Shown piece by piece: positions 18,586-27,422 of a DNA stretch of 64,000 bases. Below the pieces are notes generated by a model. It was not told the DNA's origin. It was given only the letters and a program-made list of their open reading frames with translations, and ran no database searches. The position numbers and the translations under genes are program-made. Within the stretch, counting starts at the first letter, position 1; every line of letters begins with the position of its first letter. Source of the DNA: Clostridia bacterium (GTDB taxonomy: Bacteria; Bacillota; Clostridia; Christensenellales; Aristaeellaceae); the NCBI GenBank assembly GCA_017484085.1, contig JAFUTW010000010.1, positions 1 through 64,000 of the forward strand, read 5' to 3'.

Positions 18586-20064
18586 ATGAGCATTCTCAAA
18601 CGAATCATGGCGGTGCTGACTCTCGCGGCGCTGTTTGCCGGCGCTGCGGCTTTTGCGGAGGAGGAGCAGGCCGCGCCGCTGTTTGCGACGATCGGCGAGG
18701 CGATGGAAGATGACGGGTATACCGGCAGGGCGGCCGGTTACGCGGAGAACTACATCGTCATCGTGGAGAGGGACGGGAAGTACATCCGCGTGGTGGCTGA
18801 AATGGACGAGGAAGGCCGGCGGCTGAACGACGCTATTTCAGAGGCCGAGGATATCGAAGCTGCGTTTGCGGCGTATGACGGGCATGTAATGACGCTGCCG
18901 GTTCTCTACACCGAAGAGTTTACCGCAGCCCCCAAGGCGCAGGCAGAGTTGGATACGCTTGCCGGAAAGACCATCTCAGGCCTCGAGGAAGAAGGGTATA
19001 CGGTCAGCTCTTACGGTACCGGCGGCGAGGAAGGCGAAGCCGTTTATACCATGGCATACGGACTGTACGAATATGATATGCTCCTTAACGAATCCTTTGA
19101 AGTGTTTGAGGAGCATGAAGAAAACGGTACTTATGGAGAATTGACGGTGAAAAGCGCTGCTTTTGCCGGTCTCTCCGGCAATTCGCTGAATCTTCGCTTC
19201 CACGCGGACGGCACCGAGGATCCGGAGGAGGACCCGTGGGCGGAGGTCAGCGCGTTTATGGAGAAAATCGCCGGGGCGCTCGGCTCGGAAGACGGTCTGG
19301 AAGCCGCCGTCGCGAAGCTGACGGAGGAGATGCCGGAGCGGGCGGAGGAGATCCGGATGTTTGCGGAGCTCTTTGCGGCGATGAGCGAAGCCGGTGATGA
19401 GGAGGAATACACCTTCTATACGGAGACCCATCCGGAAGCGGCAGCCTATTACAGCACCTGGATCGCCGAAAACGGAGACTGGCGTACGGAGGTTTATGAC
19501 GAGGACGGCGGCCTGAAGCTGATGATCGTCCACAAGCTGGACGGCGGCAAGCAGGATATCTGGGAGTATGCGGCGGCCCTCAGCGAAGACGGAAGCGAGC
19601 TGACTGCCGTTCCGCTGGGGCTCCATTACCGGGAGGATACCGCAACCCTTGGCTGGGATGTCACCTACTATGAGGACGGGGACGCGGTTTTCACCCTCGA
19701 CGGAGACGGAAAGCTCCACTGGCAGGACCTGAAGGAGGATGCCGGAAAGGGCCTGGCGTTTGAGAAGATCGGGAACTTCTTCGGCGGCCGCTGGGTGAAG
19801 GACGATACAGAGATCATCTTCCTGGACTGGCACGACGGCGGGTATGAGATCCGCCTGAACAAGAGGGGAGAAAATGGTGAGATCCTGAAGAGCGGCGCGC
19901 TTGAAGGCAGCTATGACCCCGAAACCGACACGATTGCAGCCGCAGGCGGATTCGACGGGGAAGAACCCTTTGCCGTCACCTTTTCCTACGACGAAAACAG
20001 GAACGTGCTGTGGACCGAAAACGGCGAGAGCACGGCGCTGGAATACAGCTATTTTACCGACTGA
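18586..20064 (+). CDS. Secreted acidic protein of unknown function
   Basis: A 492-residue protein with a clear signal peptide (residues 1 to about 23, cleavage after FAE-like AAFA). The mature protein is strongly acidic, rich in Glu/Asp/Gly, and contains beta-rich repeats such as DEDGGLKLMIVHKLDGG and YYEDGDAVFTLDGDGK. No known domain is recognised. A weak terminator-like hairpin GGCAGG/CCTGCC (20069-20084) follows. It may be an extracellular or cell-surface protein. Confidence 0.65.
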   Translation: MSILKRIMAVLTLAALFAGAAAFAEEEQAAPLFATIGEAMEDDGYTGRAAGYAENYIVIVERDGKYIRVVAEMDEEGRRLNDAISEAEDIEAAFAAYDGHVMTLPVLYTEEFTAAPKAQAELDTLAGKTISGLEEEGYTVSSYGTGGEEGEAVYTMAYGLYEYDMLLNESFEVFEEHEENGTYGELTVKSAAFAGLSGNSLNLRFHADGTEDPEEDPWAEVSAFMEKIAGALGSEDGLEAAVAKLTEEMPERAEEIRMFAELFAAMSEAGDEEEYTFYTETHPEAAAYYSTWIAENGDWRTEVYDEDGGLKLMIVHKLDGGKQDIWEYAAALSEDGSELTAVPLGLHYREDTATLGWDVTYYEDGDAVFTLDGDGKLHWQDLKEDAGKGLAFEKIGNFFGGRWVKDDTEIIFLDWHDGGYEIRLNKRGENGEILKSGALEGSYDPETDTIAAAGGFDGEEPFAVTFSYDENRNVLWTENGESTALEYSYFTD

Positions 20065-20135
20065 AAAGGGCAGGCTTGCCTGCCGGTTTCCCTGTGCGCC
20101 GCCGGCCATACCTGACAGAAACGGAGGTATGCGTT

Positions 20136-20966
20136 ATGGAAGAAAGACTGTATGATACGCGGTGCGGCACCATCCATTACTGGACGAACGCAGCCAAGGG
20201 AAACCCGGAAACAGCGCTGGTTTTCCTGCCGGGACTCACGGCAGACCATCGTCTGTTCGATAAGCAGATCGTGTATTTTAAGGACAGATACCGTGTTCTC
20301 GTGTGGGATGCCCCGGAACATGCCGCGTCCTGGCCCTTTGATCCAGCCTTTGATCTCGCAGACAAGGCGCGCTGGCTTTATGGGATTCTTCAGCAGGAAG
20401 GCATTTGCGCGCCGGTCATCATCGGCCAGTCCATGGGCGGATATGTCGGACAGATGGCAGCCCAGCTTTTCCCCGAGAAGCTGAAGGGTTTCATCGCTGT
20501 CGATTCCGCGCCGCTCCAAAGGGAGTATGTCACCTCCGCAGAACTGTGGCTGCTGAAACGGATGGAGCCGGTTTACCGCTGCTATCCGTGGAAAGCGCTG
20601 CTGAGATCCGGGACCCGCGGCGTTGCCGCGTCGGAGTACGGCAGAGGGCTGATGCGGGAGATGATGAAGGTCTACGACGGCGATCAGGCCCGTTATGCGT
20701 GGATTTCGGGGCACGGGTTCCGCATGCTGGCGGAGGCCATGGAGGCACGGTTGCCTTACCGGATCCCCTGTCCCGCGCTGCTCATCTGCGGGGAGAAAGA
20801 CCATGCGGGCTCCTGCATCCGGTATAACCGGGCATGGCACAGGAAGACCGGGATCCCGATCGAATGGATCAGAGGAGCCGGCCACAATTCCAATACAGAT
20901 GCGCCGGAGCAGGTAAACCGCCTGATCGAAAACTTTGTGATCAGTCTGCAGACCGGCGGGGTGTGA
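20136..20966 (+). CDS. Alpha/beta hydrolase
   Basis: A 276-residue alpha/beta hydrolase. LVFLPGLTADHRLFDKQ gives the oxyanion segment, IIGQSMGGYVGQ is the nucleophile elbow G-Q-S-M-G, ALLICGEKDHAGS carries the acid region and IRGAGHNSN the histidine. This is the 3-oxoadipate enol-lactonase/menaquinone-synthesis MenH-like fold, but substrate is unassigned. ATG 20136 has GGAGG upstream; earlier starts overlap the preceding gene out of frame. Confidence 0.82.
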   Translation: MEERLYDTRCGTIHYWTNAAKGNPETALVFLPGLTADHRLFDKQIVYFKDRYRVLVWDAPEHAASWPFDPAFDLADKARWLYGILQQEGICAPVIIGQSMGGYVGQMAAQLFPEKLKGFIAVDSAPLQREYVTSAELWLLKRMEPVYRCYPWKALLRSGTRGVAASEYGRGLMREMMKVYDGDQARYAWISGHGFRMLAEAMEARLPYRIPCPALLICGEKDHAGSCIRYNRAWHRKTGIPIEWIRGAGHNSNTDAPEQVNRLIENFVISLQTGGV

Positions 20967-20989
20967 CGGATAAACAGGGAGGCAGTAAG

Positions 20990-21661
20990 ATGAACCTGAA
21001 GCTGTTTGTGCGGGCGATGGCGGGCTTCTTTTGCGGCCTTGTGCTGACGGGGCTTCTGCTTTTCCTGCCGGCGGGCACGTTTGCTTACCCGCAGGCCTGG
21101 CTGCTGATGGGGATCCTGTTCATCCCCATGTTCGTCGCGGGGCTGGTGATGATGAAAAAGAACCCCGGCTTGCTGAAAAAGAGGCTGAGCGTGAAAGAAG
21201 AACAGCCGGAACAGAAGGCGGTCATCGCCCTGAGCGGGGTGATGTTCTGCGCGGCATTCATCGCCGCGGGCCTCAGTTTCCGGTTTAGACGGTTCCTGCT
21301 GCCCGCCGGAGTGTCTGTGGCTGCCGCAGCAGTCTTTCTGGCCGGCTATGCGCTGTATGCGGAAGTGCTGAGGGAGAACGCTTATCTGTCGAGAACGATA
21401 GAGGTGCAGGAGGGGCAGAAGGTCATCGACACAGGGCTGTACGGGATCGTCCGGCATCCGATGTATCTCAGCACGCTCCTCCTCTTCCTGGCGATGCCGC
21501 TGGTGCTGGGGTCGCTCGTCGCCTTTGCGGTCATGCTTTTGTACATTCCGATCATCGGCATGCGCATCAGGGGCGAGGAGCGCGTGCTGGAGGAGGGGCT
21601 GGACGGCTATGTCGGGTATAAAAAACGGGTCCGCTATAAAGTGATCCCCTTTATCTGGTGA
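20990..21661 (+). CDS. Isoprenylcysteine carboxyl methyltransferase-family membrane protein
   Basis: A 223-residue membrane protein with about five hydrophobic segments. The SAM-binding region is recognisable: VIDTGLYGIVRHPMYLSTLLLF (about 150-170), then GEERVLEEGLDGYVGYKKRVRYKVIPFIW at the end. It belongs to the same broad family as the 8027 gene. ATG 20990 follows AGGGAGG. It starts 23 bases after the hydrolase and is the last gene of the run before a strong terminator. Confidence 0.82.
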   Translation: MNLKLFVRAMAGFFCGLVLTGLLLFLPAGTFAYPQAWLLMGILFIPMFVAGLVMMKKNPGLLKKRLSVKEEQPEQKAVIALSGVMFCAAFIAAGLSFRFRRFLLPAGVSVAAAAVFLAGYALYAEVLRENAYLSRTIEVQEGQKVIDTGLYGIVRHPMYLSTLLLFLAMPLVLGSLVAFAVMLLYIPIIGMRIRGEERVLEEGLDGYVGYKKRVRYKVIPFIW

Positions 21662-21700
21662 AGAGGAGGGACGGCGGGCCTGCCATCCCGTTCGCATCAT

Positions 21701-21748
21701 AAAAAGCTTCCGGAACCCTGCCGCATGGGCAGGCTCCGGAAGCTTTTT
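21701..21748. terminator. Strong bidirectional terminator
   Basis: AAAAAGCTTCCGGA (21701-21714) pairs perfectly with TCCGGAAGCTTTTT (21735-21748). It serves the plus-strand run ending at 21661 and the minus-strand glycosyltransferase gene ending at 21761. Confidence 0.9.
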
Positions 21749-21760
21749 CACATTTCGATT

Positions 21761-22918
21761 TCAACTGCAGATGCTCTCCAGGAAGGCCCTGGCCTCCGGA
21801 GCGCCGCCGCAGGCACGGAAGCTGTCCGATATGCGGGCAGCGTTTTCCTTATAGGCCGGTTCGTCCAGGACGCGGCGTACGGCGGCAAGGATATCGTCCT
21901 CCGAGGCGGAGGAAAGCCGGATGCCGGCGCCCAGTTCCTGCGTCCTACGGGCTACCGCTCCCTGCTCCGGCGTCTGCGGGAATAAAACGAGCGGGACCTG
22001 GAAATACAGCCCTTCGGAGGCGGAATTCATGCCGCAGTGCGTGATGAACGCGTCGGCTATGGACAGCACGGCCATCTGATCCACAAAGTCGCAGATCCGG
22101 ACGTTGTCCGGAACGGAATCGAACGGCTCCGTGTTGTGCCCCAGGGAGAGAATGACCTGCCAGGGCGTCTTTCCCAGGGCGCGGATGCAGCTGCGGTAAA
22201 ACTCGCGGTTGCGGTTGACGGTGCCCATGGAGACGTAAACGGTCTTTTCCGCCGTCTTTTGGACGGGCTGCGCAACGGGCCGGATCGAGGGACCGATGAA
22301 ATGATAACGGTCGGAGAAGGTCTCGGCGCAGGGCTGAAAGAGCTTTGAGGTGTATACGATGGTCCGGGTATCGTTGTCGTTCTGTACGATGTCCAGGATC
22401 CCCTTCACCGGGTAGCCGCTGTCCTGCAGGCGCCTGATCTGGCGGCTTATGCGCGGCATGGCCAGAAGCATCTTTACGATATCCAAAGGGCCTTCTTTCA
22501 TGTAGCGCGCCGAGTAGCGGTTAAAGGCGAAGGTGGTGGTGGAGGACACGTAGGGGATCCCGTGCTTCAGGGCTGCCAGCTTTCCCCAGTAGGCGACGGA
22601 GTCCGAAACGATCACATCCGGCCGGATCTCCTCTATCTTTCGGGTGACCATCTCATCCAGCGCCAAGGTGGAGGAAACCAGGAGTTCCACCGCAAAGGCT
22701 TTGTCCTTGCCCACGCGGTCGGCGTTCTCCTTGTCCTCCATATCGAAATCATAGCCGTCGCAGCTGATGAACTGTGCGCCGGCCTTCTCGATCTTCTCCC
22801 GGAACATCTCAAAGGAGAAGTAATACACCTCATGACCGGCCGCGGTCAGCTCCCTGACCAGCCCCAGCGTCGGATTGGTGTGGCCGTGAGCAGGAATGCA
22901 GAACCAGGCGATTTTCAT
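21761..22918 (-). CDS. Macrolide-type (MGT) UDP-glycosyltransferase
   Basis: A 385-residue GT-B glycosyltransferase. The start MKIAWFCIPAHGHTNPTLGLVREL is the acceptor-side signature of MGT/UGT enzymes (catalytic histidine in AHGH), and the donor-side signature FITHCGMNSASEGLYF with PQTPEQ lies near the C-terminus. Members glycosylate macrolides, flavonoids, sterols or lipids. ATG 22918 is the natural start; the in-frame extension to 23008 covers the promoter. It has its own promoter, so it may be expressed apart from the upstream gene. Confidence 0.85.
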   Translation of the reverse strand: MKIAWFCIPAHGHTNPTLGLVRELTAAGHEVYYFSFEMFREKIEKAGAQFISCDGYDFDMEDKENADRVGKDKAFAVELLVSSTLALDEMVTRKIEEIRPDVIVSDSVAYWGKLAALKHGIPYVSSTTTFAFNRYSARYMKEGPLDIVKMLLAMPRISRQIRRLQDSGYPVKGILDIVQNDNDTRTIVYTSKLFQPCAETFSDRYHFIGPSIRPVAQPVQKTAEKTVYVSMGTVNRNREFYRSCIRALGKTPWQVILSLGHNTEPFDSVPDNVRICDFVDQMAVLSIADAFITHCGMNSASEGLYFQVPLVLFPQTPEQGAVARRTQELGAGIRLSSASEDDILAAVRRVLDEPAYKENAARISDSFRACGGAPEARAFLESICS

Positions 22919-22979
22919 TGCGCTTGTCACCGTCCTTCCATGCGCTCCGGAACCGGCGTTGCCGTCGGATTCCCATGGA

Positions 22980-23008
22980 ATTATAGCATCTGCGCCGGGC
23001 AGAGACAA
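22980..23008 (-). promoter_or_regulatory. Promoter of the MGT glycosyltransferase gene
   Basis: Minus strand TTGTCT (23008-23003), 17-base spacer, TATAAT (22985-22980). Confidence 0.65.
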
Positions 23009-23017
23009 CCGGGTTGC

Positions 23018-24919
23018 TTACGGCTTTACGCCCATCACGTCGAGCGTCGCCCGGCCGTATCCCCGGAGTTCCCCGGCCCCCGGTATCGATCCGATGACAT
23101 TCGAGACCAGATAATCCATTTCCATGATCTCCTGCGGAGAGAGCTGTTCCCCCTGCCTGCCGGGAATCCGGCCGTCCTGACAGGTGAAAGGATAGGCGAA
23201 GGGATCGCAGCTGCCGTCCGCGATCGCTTTGCGGATGTATGATACCAGCTTCCGGACGCCGTCCGGCAGGGAAGCGGAGCAGCGTACGTCCACGACGCCG
23301 GAAGAAAGCCCCCAGTAATAGTTGATGGCCTTCGGGCTGCTTTCGTATTCCTCCCGGGAGCTTCCGTCCAGGATGCGCCCGATGATCTTTTCATAATACA
23401 CGTCCCATTTCCACTCCGGGGAAGCGAGGACCCTCGTCTCTCCGCCTTCGGCGAGCGCTACGCCGTTCACGCCGAAGCTTCCGTCCGGCTGGCGGGAGAG
23501 GTGCTGGGAGGAGTACAGCCGGATCCCGCGGGCGGTCAGCTTTTCTTTGGCGCGGGCGTGTCCTTCCGCATCCGACCAGACAAGGACGATCCTGACCTTT
23601 GGGTTTACCATCTGCGCGCCGAGAGCAAAGGCATTGATTCCTGCGATCTCTCCATAGATGGGATAGTCGCAGATATATTCGATCTCTTCGCCGTCTGCAA
23701 TTGCGCCCGCCACCGCCCCCAGGATGAACCTGGCCTCATGGATCCGCGGGTAGTAGGTACGGATATAGCGGTGGGACTGATTGAGGGAACAGTTGAAAAC
23801 CATTACCTCCGGATGGCTGACTGCGGTCTGCAGGCTTGCCGGCAAAAGCCTTGGGGAGGTGGTGAAAAGCACGGAGTTCCCTTCCTGCACGGCGGCCTCC
23901 ATGATCCCGCGCGCATCGGCGCCCATCAGGCCTTTGTAAACCGATGTTTCGATCCGGCCCTCAAAGGCCTGCTGTACGGACAGGCGTCCTTTTTCGTGGT
24001 TGTTTGCCCATTCGGAGATCTCCGGATCCCGGTCGTAGAAAAAAGCAATCCGCAGGGGCTTGGAAGCGAGGCGCGGCAGGGCAAAGGCATGTTTTTTCTC
24101 TTCTTCTGGCGCGGCCTTCACCTCGATCGTGGGCTTTTCCTGAAGGAGCTTCAACTCCTCCCACATGCCGGTGATGGCTTTTTTCAGCTCATCCGTACCC
24201 ATACCGGAAAGCGAGGCGGCATCGTGGATTTCCAGGAAGGCGAGGAAAGCGTCGCCGGTCGTCACATGTAGTTTTGCGCCGCCGGCCGCCTCAAAGGCGC
24301 TGCGGAATGTGTAGTAGGCTGAGGAGAGACGGCACCGCTCTTCTTCCGTCCACGGTTCATCCGGGGTCTTGCCGAGCTTTGTGAGGAAGCGTGCATAGCT
24401 TTCTTTCTTCGTGAACTCGATGAACCCGATGCCGGTGAGACTGCTCATGCGCACGAATTCCAAATACCGCTGCACCTCCGGCGTATCGCTCTCCGCCGGC
24501 ATCACACGGATCACCTGCGCGGCGATCTGCACGGCGCCGAAGTATTTCAGCACACTGACCCGCTTGTTGCCTTCCTCGACATAGAACCGGTTCAGGTATT
24601 CATAGACCTTGACGGGGTCGCGGATCCCTTCTTCCAGATGGGACTGGCAGAGCCGCTCCCATTTGACAGCGAATTCGCTGGCAGGTGACAGCAGAGGCAT
24701 ATAGTTTCTGGCAAAGGCATTGGTACGCCCTCGCGTTTTGGTGCCGGCAATGAATTCCGCCGGGATGGAAACGAGCCCGAGATCCTTTCCGGCGGCGGAT
24801 TGCTCCGATGGGATGAAATCGTCCAGTGCAGGCAGATAGGGGAAAATCCCTGCTGCGATACAGGCGCGGTATTCCCGCTGTCCCAGCCTTTGGGCGTCTC
24901 TGTAATGGAGTTCAGGCAT
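23018..24919 (-). CDS. Cytoplasmic BMP/PnrA-domain protein with N-terminal ParB-like region
   Basis: A 633-residue protein without signal peptide or lipobox. Residues about 45-140 contain VSIPAEFIAGTKT and FYVEEGNKRVSVLKYFGA, matching the ParB/sulfiredoxin-like pattern (E-x-G-N-K-R). A linker and coiled part follow, and from about residue 290 (LRIAFFYDRDP) a PnrA/BMP-type periplasmic-binding fold appears (ARFILGAVAGAIADGEEIEYICDYPIYGEIAGINAFA is split by known ligand-hinge elements). PnrA proteins normally bind nucleosides outside the cell; this one is predicted to act inside, perhaps as a nucleoside sensor. The C-terminal 70 residues are not recognised. Confidence 0.65.
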   Translation of the reverse strand: MPELHYRDAQRLGQREYRACIAAGIFPYLPALDDFIPSEQSAAGKDLGLVSIPAEFIAGTKTRGRTNAFARNYMPLLSPASEFAVKWERLCQSHLEEGIRDPVKVYEYLNRFYVEEGNKRVSVLKYFGAVQIAAQVIRVMPAESDTPEVQRYLEFVRMSSLTGIGFIEFTKKESYARFLTKLGKTPDEPWTEEERCRLSSAYYTFRSAFEAAGGAKLHVTTGDAFLAFLEIHDAASLSGMGTDELKKAITGMWEELKLLQEKPTIEVKAAPEEEKKHAFALPRLASKPLRIAFFYDRDPEISEWANNHEKGRLSVQQAFEGRIETSVYKGLMGADARGIMEAAVQEGNSVLFTTSPRLLPASLQTAVSHPEVMVFNCSLNQSHRYIRTYYPRIHEARFILGAVAGAIADGEEIEYICDYPIYGEIAGINAFALGAQMVNPKVRIVLVWSDAEGHARAKEKLTARGIRLYSSQHLSRQPDGSFGVNGVALAEGGETRVLASPEWKWDVYYEKIIGRILDGSSREEYESSPKAINYYWGLSSGVVDVRCSASLPDGVRKLVSYIRKAIADGSCDPFAYPFTCQDGRIPGRQGEQLSPQEIMEMDYLVSNVIGSIPGAGELRGYGRATLDVMGVKP

Positions 24920-24964
24920 CTCATCAGTCTCCTTCGTCTCTCACCTTTACCCGTTGATCGTCCT

Positions 24965-26491
24965 TTATTCCGGGACCTTCATCGTAATATTGCTGAATGC
25001 GGCGCTGCAGCCCTCGGAGAATACGCCGATATGCGCGCCTCCCGTTGAATGGCTGATCCGGGAGCTGAGCGCCTTTTCATCGTCGATGTACAGTACGACG
25101 ATTTCATTCTCACACACCAGCGTCACATGATGAAGCCCGCGATCCGAAAAGTCGAACCGGGTGACCGCCATCGGCTCGTAGGCCGAAAGCTCTGTCAGCT
25201 CATATCCCTCATAGTGTAGCATATTTCTCGCGGAATCCAGACACAGCGCGGTGTAGGCTTCGTCCGCTTCGCTGCCGCCGAAGGCAAACCCGGCGCAGCC
25301 GTCCGGATCCAGCGTGACATCGCACTCCAGCATCATCGTCGGGGCGCGTACGCCCAGATCCGCCAGCGCGATTTCGCCGTCCTGCGCCTGCAGGACAACG
25401 GAGTCTTCTTCAATATCCGCCGGCCCTTCGACGCGCGTCGCCTCATAGTCCAGCTTCTGCGTAAAATACGTTTCAAAGGCTTCCGGAGCCGTCACGCCCA
25501 GCGTCCTGTCCCCGTGCTGGACCAACTGGTGGTTGAGGACGTTGCCCGCCCACTGATAGATGCCGGAATCCGCGGTGAGTCCGGCCCTGCCCAGCCAGCC
25601 GCAGAGGTAGGTCTTTCCGTCCCATTCGGCGGTCTTGGCCGCATAGAAGACGAATCCGTTCCCCTCCATCAGTCCCTTTCCGTCCAGTATGTTGTCCTCC
25701 GGTGCGGCAAACGGGCCGTTCATCGATTCGCCGATTGCGTAGTAGGTGACGCAATCCCAGCTGTAGGTGAGATACCAGGTGTCGCCCATGCGGAACAGAT
25801 CCGGGCACTCCAGCATGTACTGCGACTGCGGCGCATAAAGCGGGCCTTCGAACGTCCATTCCCTGAGATCGGGAGAAGTGTACTTCGCAATCACGCCGCC
25901 CAGGGTGTCCTCCCGGGCCGCGACGAGCATCCAGTAGCGCTGCTCTTCCTCGGCCCAGAATACCTCCGGATCCCGGAAATCATCCTTTGAATAATGATCC
26001 GGGCTGAAAAAGGTATCCCCAGGCTGTTTTTCCCAGGAAACCCGGTCCGTGCTCGTCGCATGCATGACACATTCCCTGCCCATGCCGCCGTTTCCGGTAT
26101 CGTTGTGACCGGTATAAAAGAGGTGGTACAGGCCTTCCTGATCCCGCAGCACGGAGCCGGTTCCCAGGGCCGGGTCCGGTTCCGACATCAGGCCGTACTG
26201 GAGCGCCATTCCGCCGTCCTCGTATCCGCACAGATCGTCCGTCGAATACTTGTAAATCGGATGATACCCCTGGCCGTTGTGATCCGTGTCGTACAGGTAA
26301 TACAGCTCCAGTGTCCCTTCCTCCGTGACAAAGGGCATCGTGTCGCCCACGTATCCGCCCTCCGGCGCGGGATACAGGCGGTATTCCACAGGCGTCCAGG
26401 CCTCGCCCATCCCGCCTGCCGGGGCGCACAGGGCGGCAGTCAAAAACAGGGCCGTCACCCAGGCAGCCGTGACAAACAGCCTTCTCGTCAT
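24965..26491 (-). CDS. Secreted GH32-like glycosidase
   Basis: A 508-residue protein with a signal peptide (1 to about 30). It shows the five-bladed propeller of clan GH-J: the nucleophile position is probably D50 in GGYVGDTMPF, the middle aspartate is in RDPEVFW and the acid/base glutamate in ECPDLFR. The usual WMNDPNG box is replaced, as in a divergent GH32 subfamily. The C-terminal third is a beta-sandwich module as in levanases and invertases. It would release fructose or oligosaccharides outside the cell for the neighbouring transporter. ATG 26491 follows GGAGGGAGAGAGT. Confidence 0.8.
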   Translation of the reverse strand: MTRRLFVTAAWVTALFLTAALCAPAGGMGEAWTPVEYRLYPAPEGGYVGDTMPFVTEEGTLELYYLYDTDHNGQGYHPIYKYSTDDLCGYEDGGMALQYGLMSEPDPALGTGSVLRDQEGLYHLFYTGHNDTGNGGMGRECVMHATSTDRVSWEKQPGDTFFSPDHYSKDDFRDPEVFWAEEEQRYWMLVAAREDTLGGVIAKYTSPDLREWTFEGPLYAPQSQYMLECPDLFRMGDTWYLTYSWDCVTYYAIGESMNGPFAAPEDNILDGKGLMEGNGFVFYAAKTAEWDGKTYLCGWLGRAGLTADSGIYQWAGNVLNHQLVQHGDRTLGVTAPEAFETYFTQKLDYEATRVEGPADIEEDSVVLQAQDGEIALADLGVRAPTMMLECDVTLDPDGCAGFAFGGSEADEAYTALCLDSARNMLHYEGYELTELSAYEPMAVTRFDFSDRGLHHVTLVCENEIVVLYIDDEKALSSRISHSTGGAHIGVFSEGCSAAFSNITMKVPE

Positions 26492-26527
26492 ACTCTCTCC
26501 CTCCTGAAGTTCCAACGGATAGAGAAA

Positions 26528-26560
26528 GGACTGGAAGCCGGGGTTTCCGGCGTCCAGTCC
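26528..26560 (-). terminator. Hairpin/terminator after the amino-acid-type binding-protein gene
   Basis: GGACTGGA (26528-26535) with TCCAGTCC (26553-26560), inner GCCGG/CCGGC; on the minus strand TTTCTCT follows. It lies between the binding-protein gene and the secreted GH32 gene. Confidence 0.65.
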
Positions 26561-26584
26561 CGGTCGCATGGAATCAGAATCCAC

Positions 26585-27331
26585 TTATTGTTCACTCAGG
26601 TACCTGGCCAGGATCTCGTCATACGCGCCGCTGGCCTTGATGTTGGCCAGGCCCGCATTGAACTTGTCCACCAGATCCTGCTTGTCGGGGCTGAAGACGG
26701 CGAAGCCGTAATCGTTCCCCTCGTTGGCGGTATCGGCCAACAGCTGCAGGAACACACCGCCGCTGCGGATATAGTCCTCGATAACCGGGGTGTCTTCGAA
26801 GCAGGCCGCACACTGGCCGCCGGTGACTGCCATGAACACGGCGAGCGTCGACCCGAACGTTTCCACCTTGAAGCCGTACTGCTCCGCCAGGCTGTTGGCG
26901 TACCCCTCGCTGAGCGTTCCGCCCTTCACGGCCACGCTGTGGTCTTTCAGGTCATCAAAGCCCTTGACGGACGCGCCCTCGGCCACGGCCATGGACTGGG
27001 TGCCGGTGAAGTAGCCGTCGGAGAAGATCCAGCCTTCTGCCTTGCGCTCCTCGGTGATGGACGCGGCGGCGATCATGCCGTCCTTCTGTCCGGCCCGGCA
27101 GGCGGCGATGGAGCCATCCCAGCCCAGCGTCTCAATGGTGTAAGTGAAGCCCTGATCTGCAGCAATTGCGGCTAAAATCTCGACGTCGATGCCAACCAGG
27201 GCGCCGGTCTCATCCGTATACTCAAAAGGACGGAAAGCGGTGTCGGTGGCAATCGCATAGTCCTCAGCCATCACAGCGCCCGTGCACAGCAGCATTGCGA
27301 AGCACAGTATCAAGGCAAGGTTTTTCTTCAT
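26585..27331 (-). CDS. Polar amino-acid-type ABC transporter substrate-binding protein (orphan)
   Basis: A 248-residue class II binding protein (SBP_bac_3). Signal peptide 1 to about 22 (VMAED); YAIATDTAFRPFEYTDETGALVGIDVEI is the classic opening, followed by LGWDGSIAACRAGQKDG and a YDEILARYL end. A cysteine occurs in the signal (LLCTG), but the residue before it is Leu, so it is not a good lipobox. No amino-acid permease or ATPase gene accompanies it; it lies between the sugar ATPase and the secreted GH32 gene. Ligand unknown. Confidence 0.85.
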   Translation of the reverse strand: MKKNLALILCFAMLLCTGAVMAEDYAIATDTAFRPFEYTDETGALVGIDVEILAAIAADQGFTYTIETLGWDGSIAACRAGQKDGMIAAASITEERKAEGWIFSDGYFTGTQSMAVAEGASVKGFDDLKDHSVAVKGGTLSEGYANSLAEQYGFKVETFGSTLAVFMAVTGGQCAACFEDTPVIEDYIRSGGVFLQLLADTANEGNDYGFAVFSPDKQDLVDKFNAGLANIKASGAYDEILARYLSEQ

Positions 27332-27422
27332 GGTATCTGCCTCCTCGATGTTTTCCGATAGTTCCCGGGAACGGATCTCTGCCAGGCCATTATCCGGGCC
27401 TCAAAGCGTCAGGCCTCTGAGG

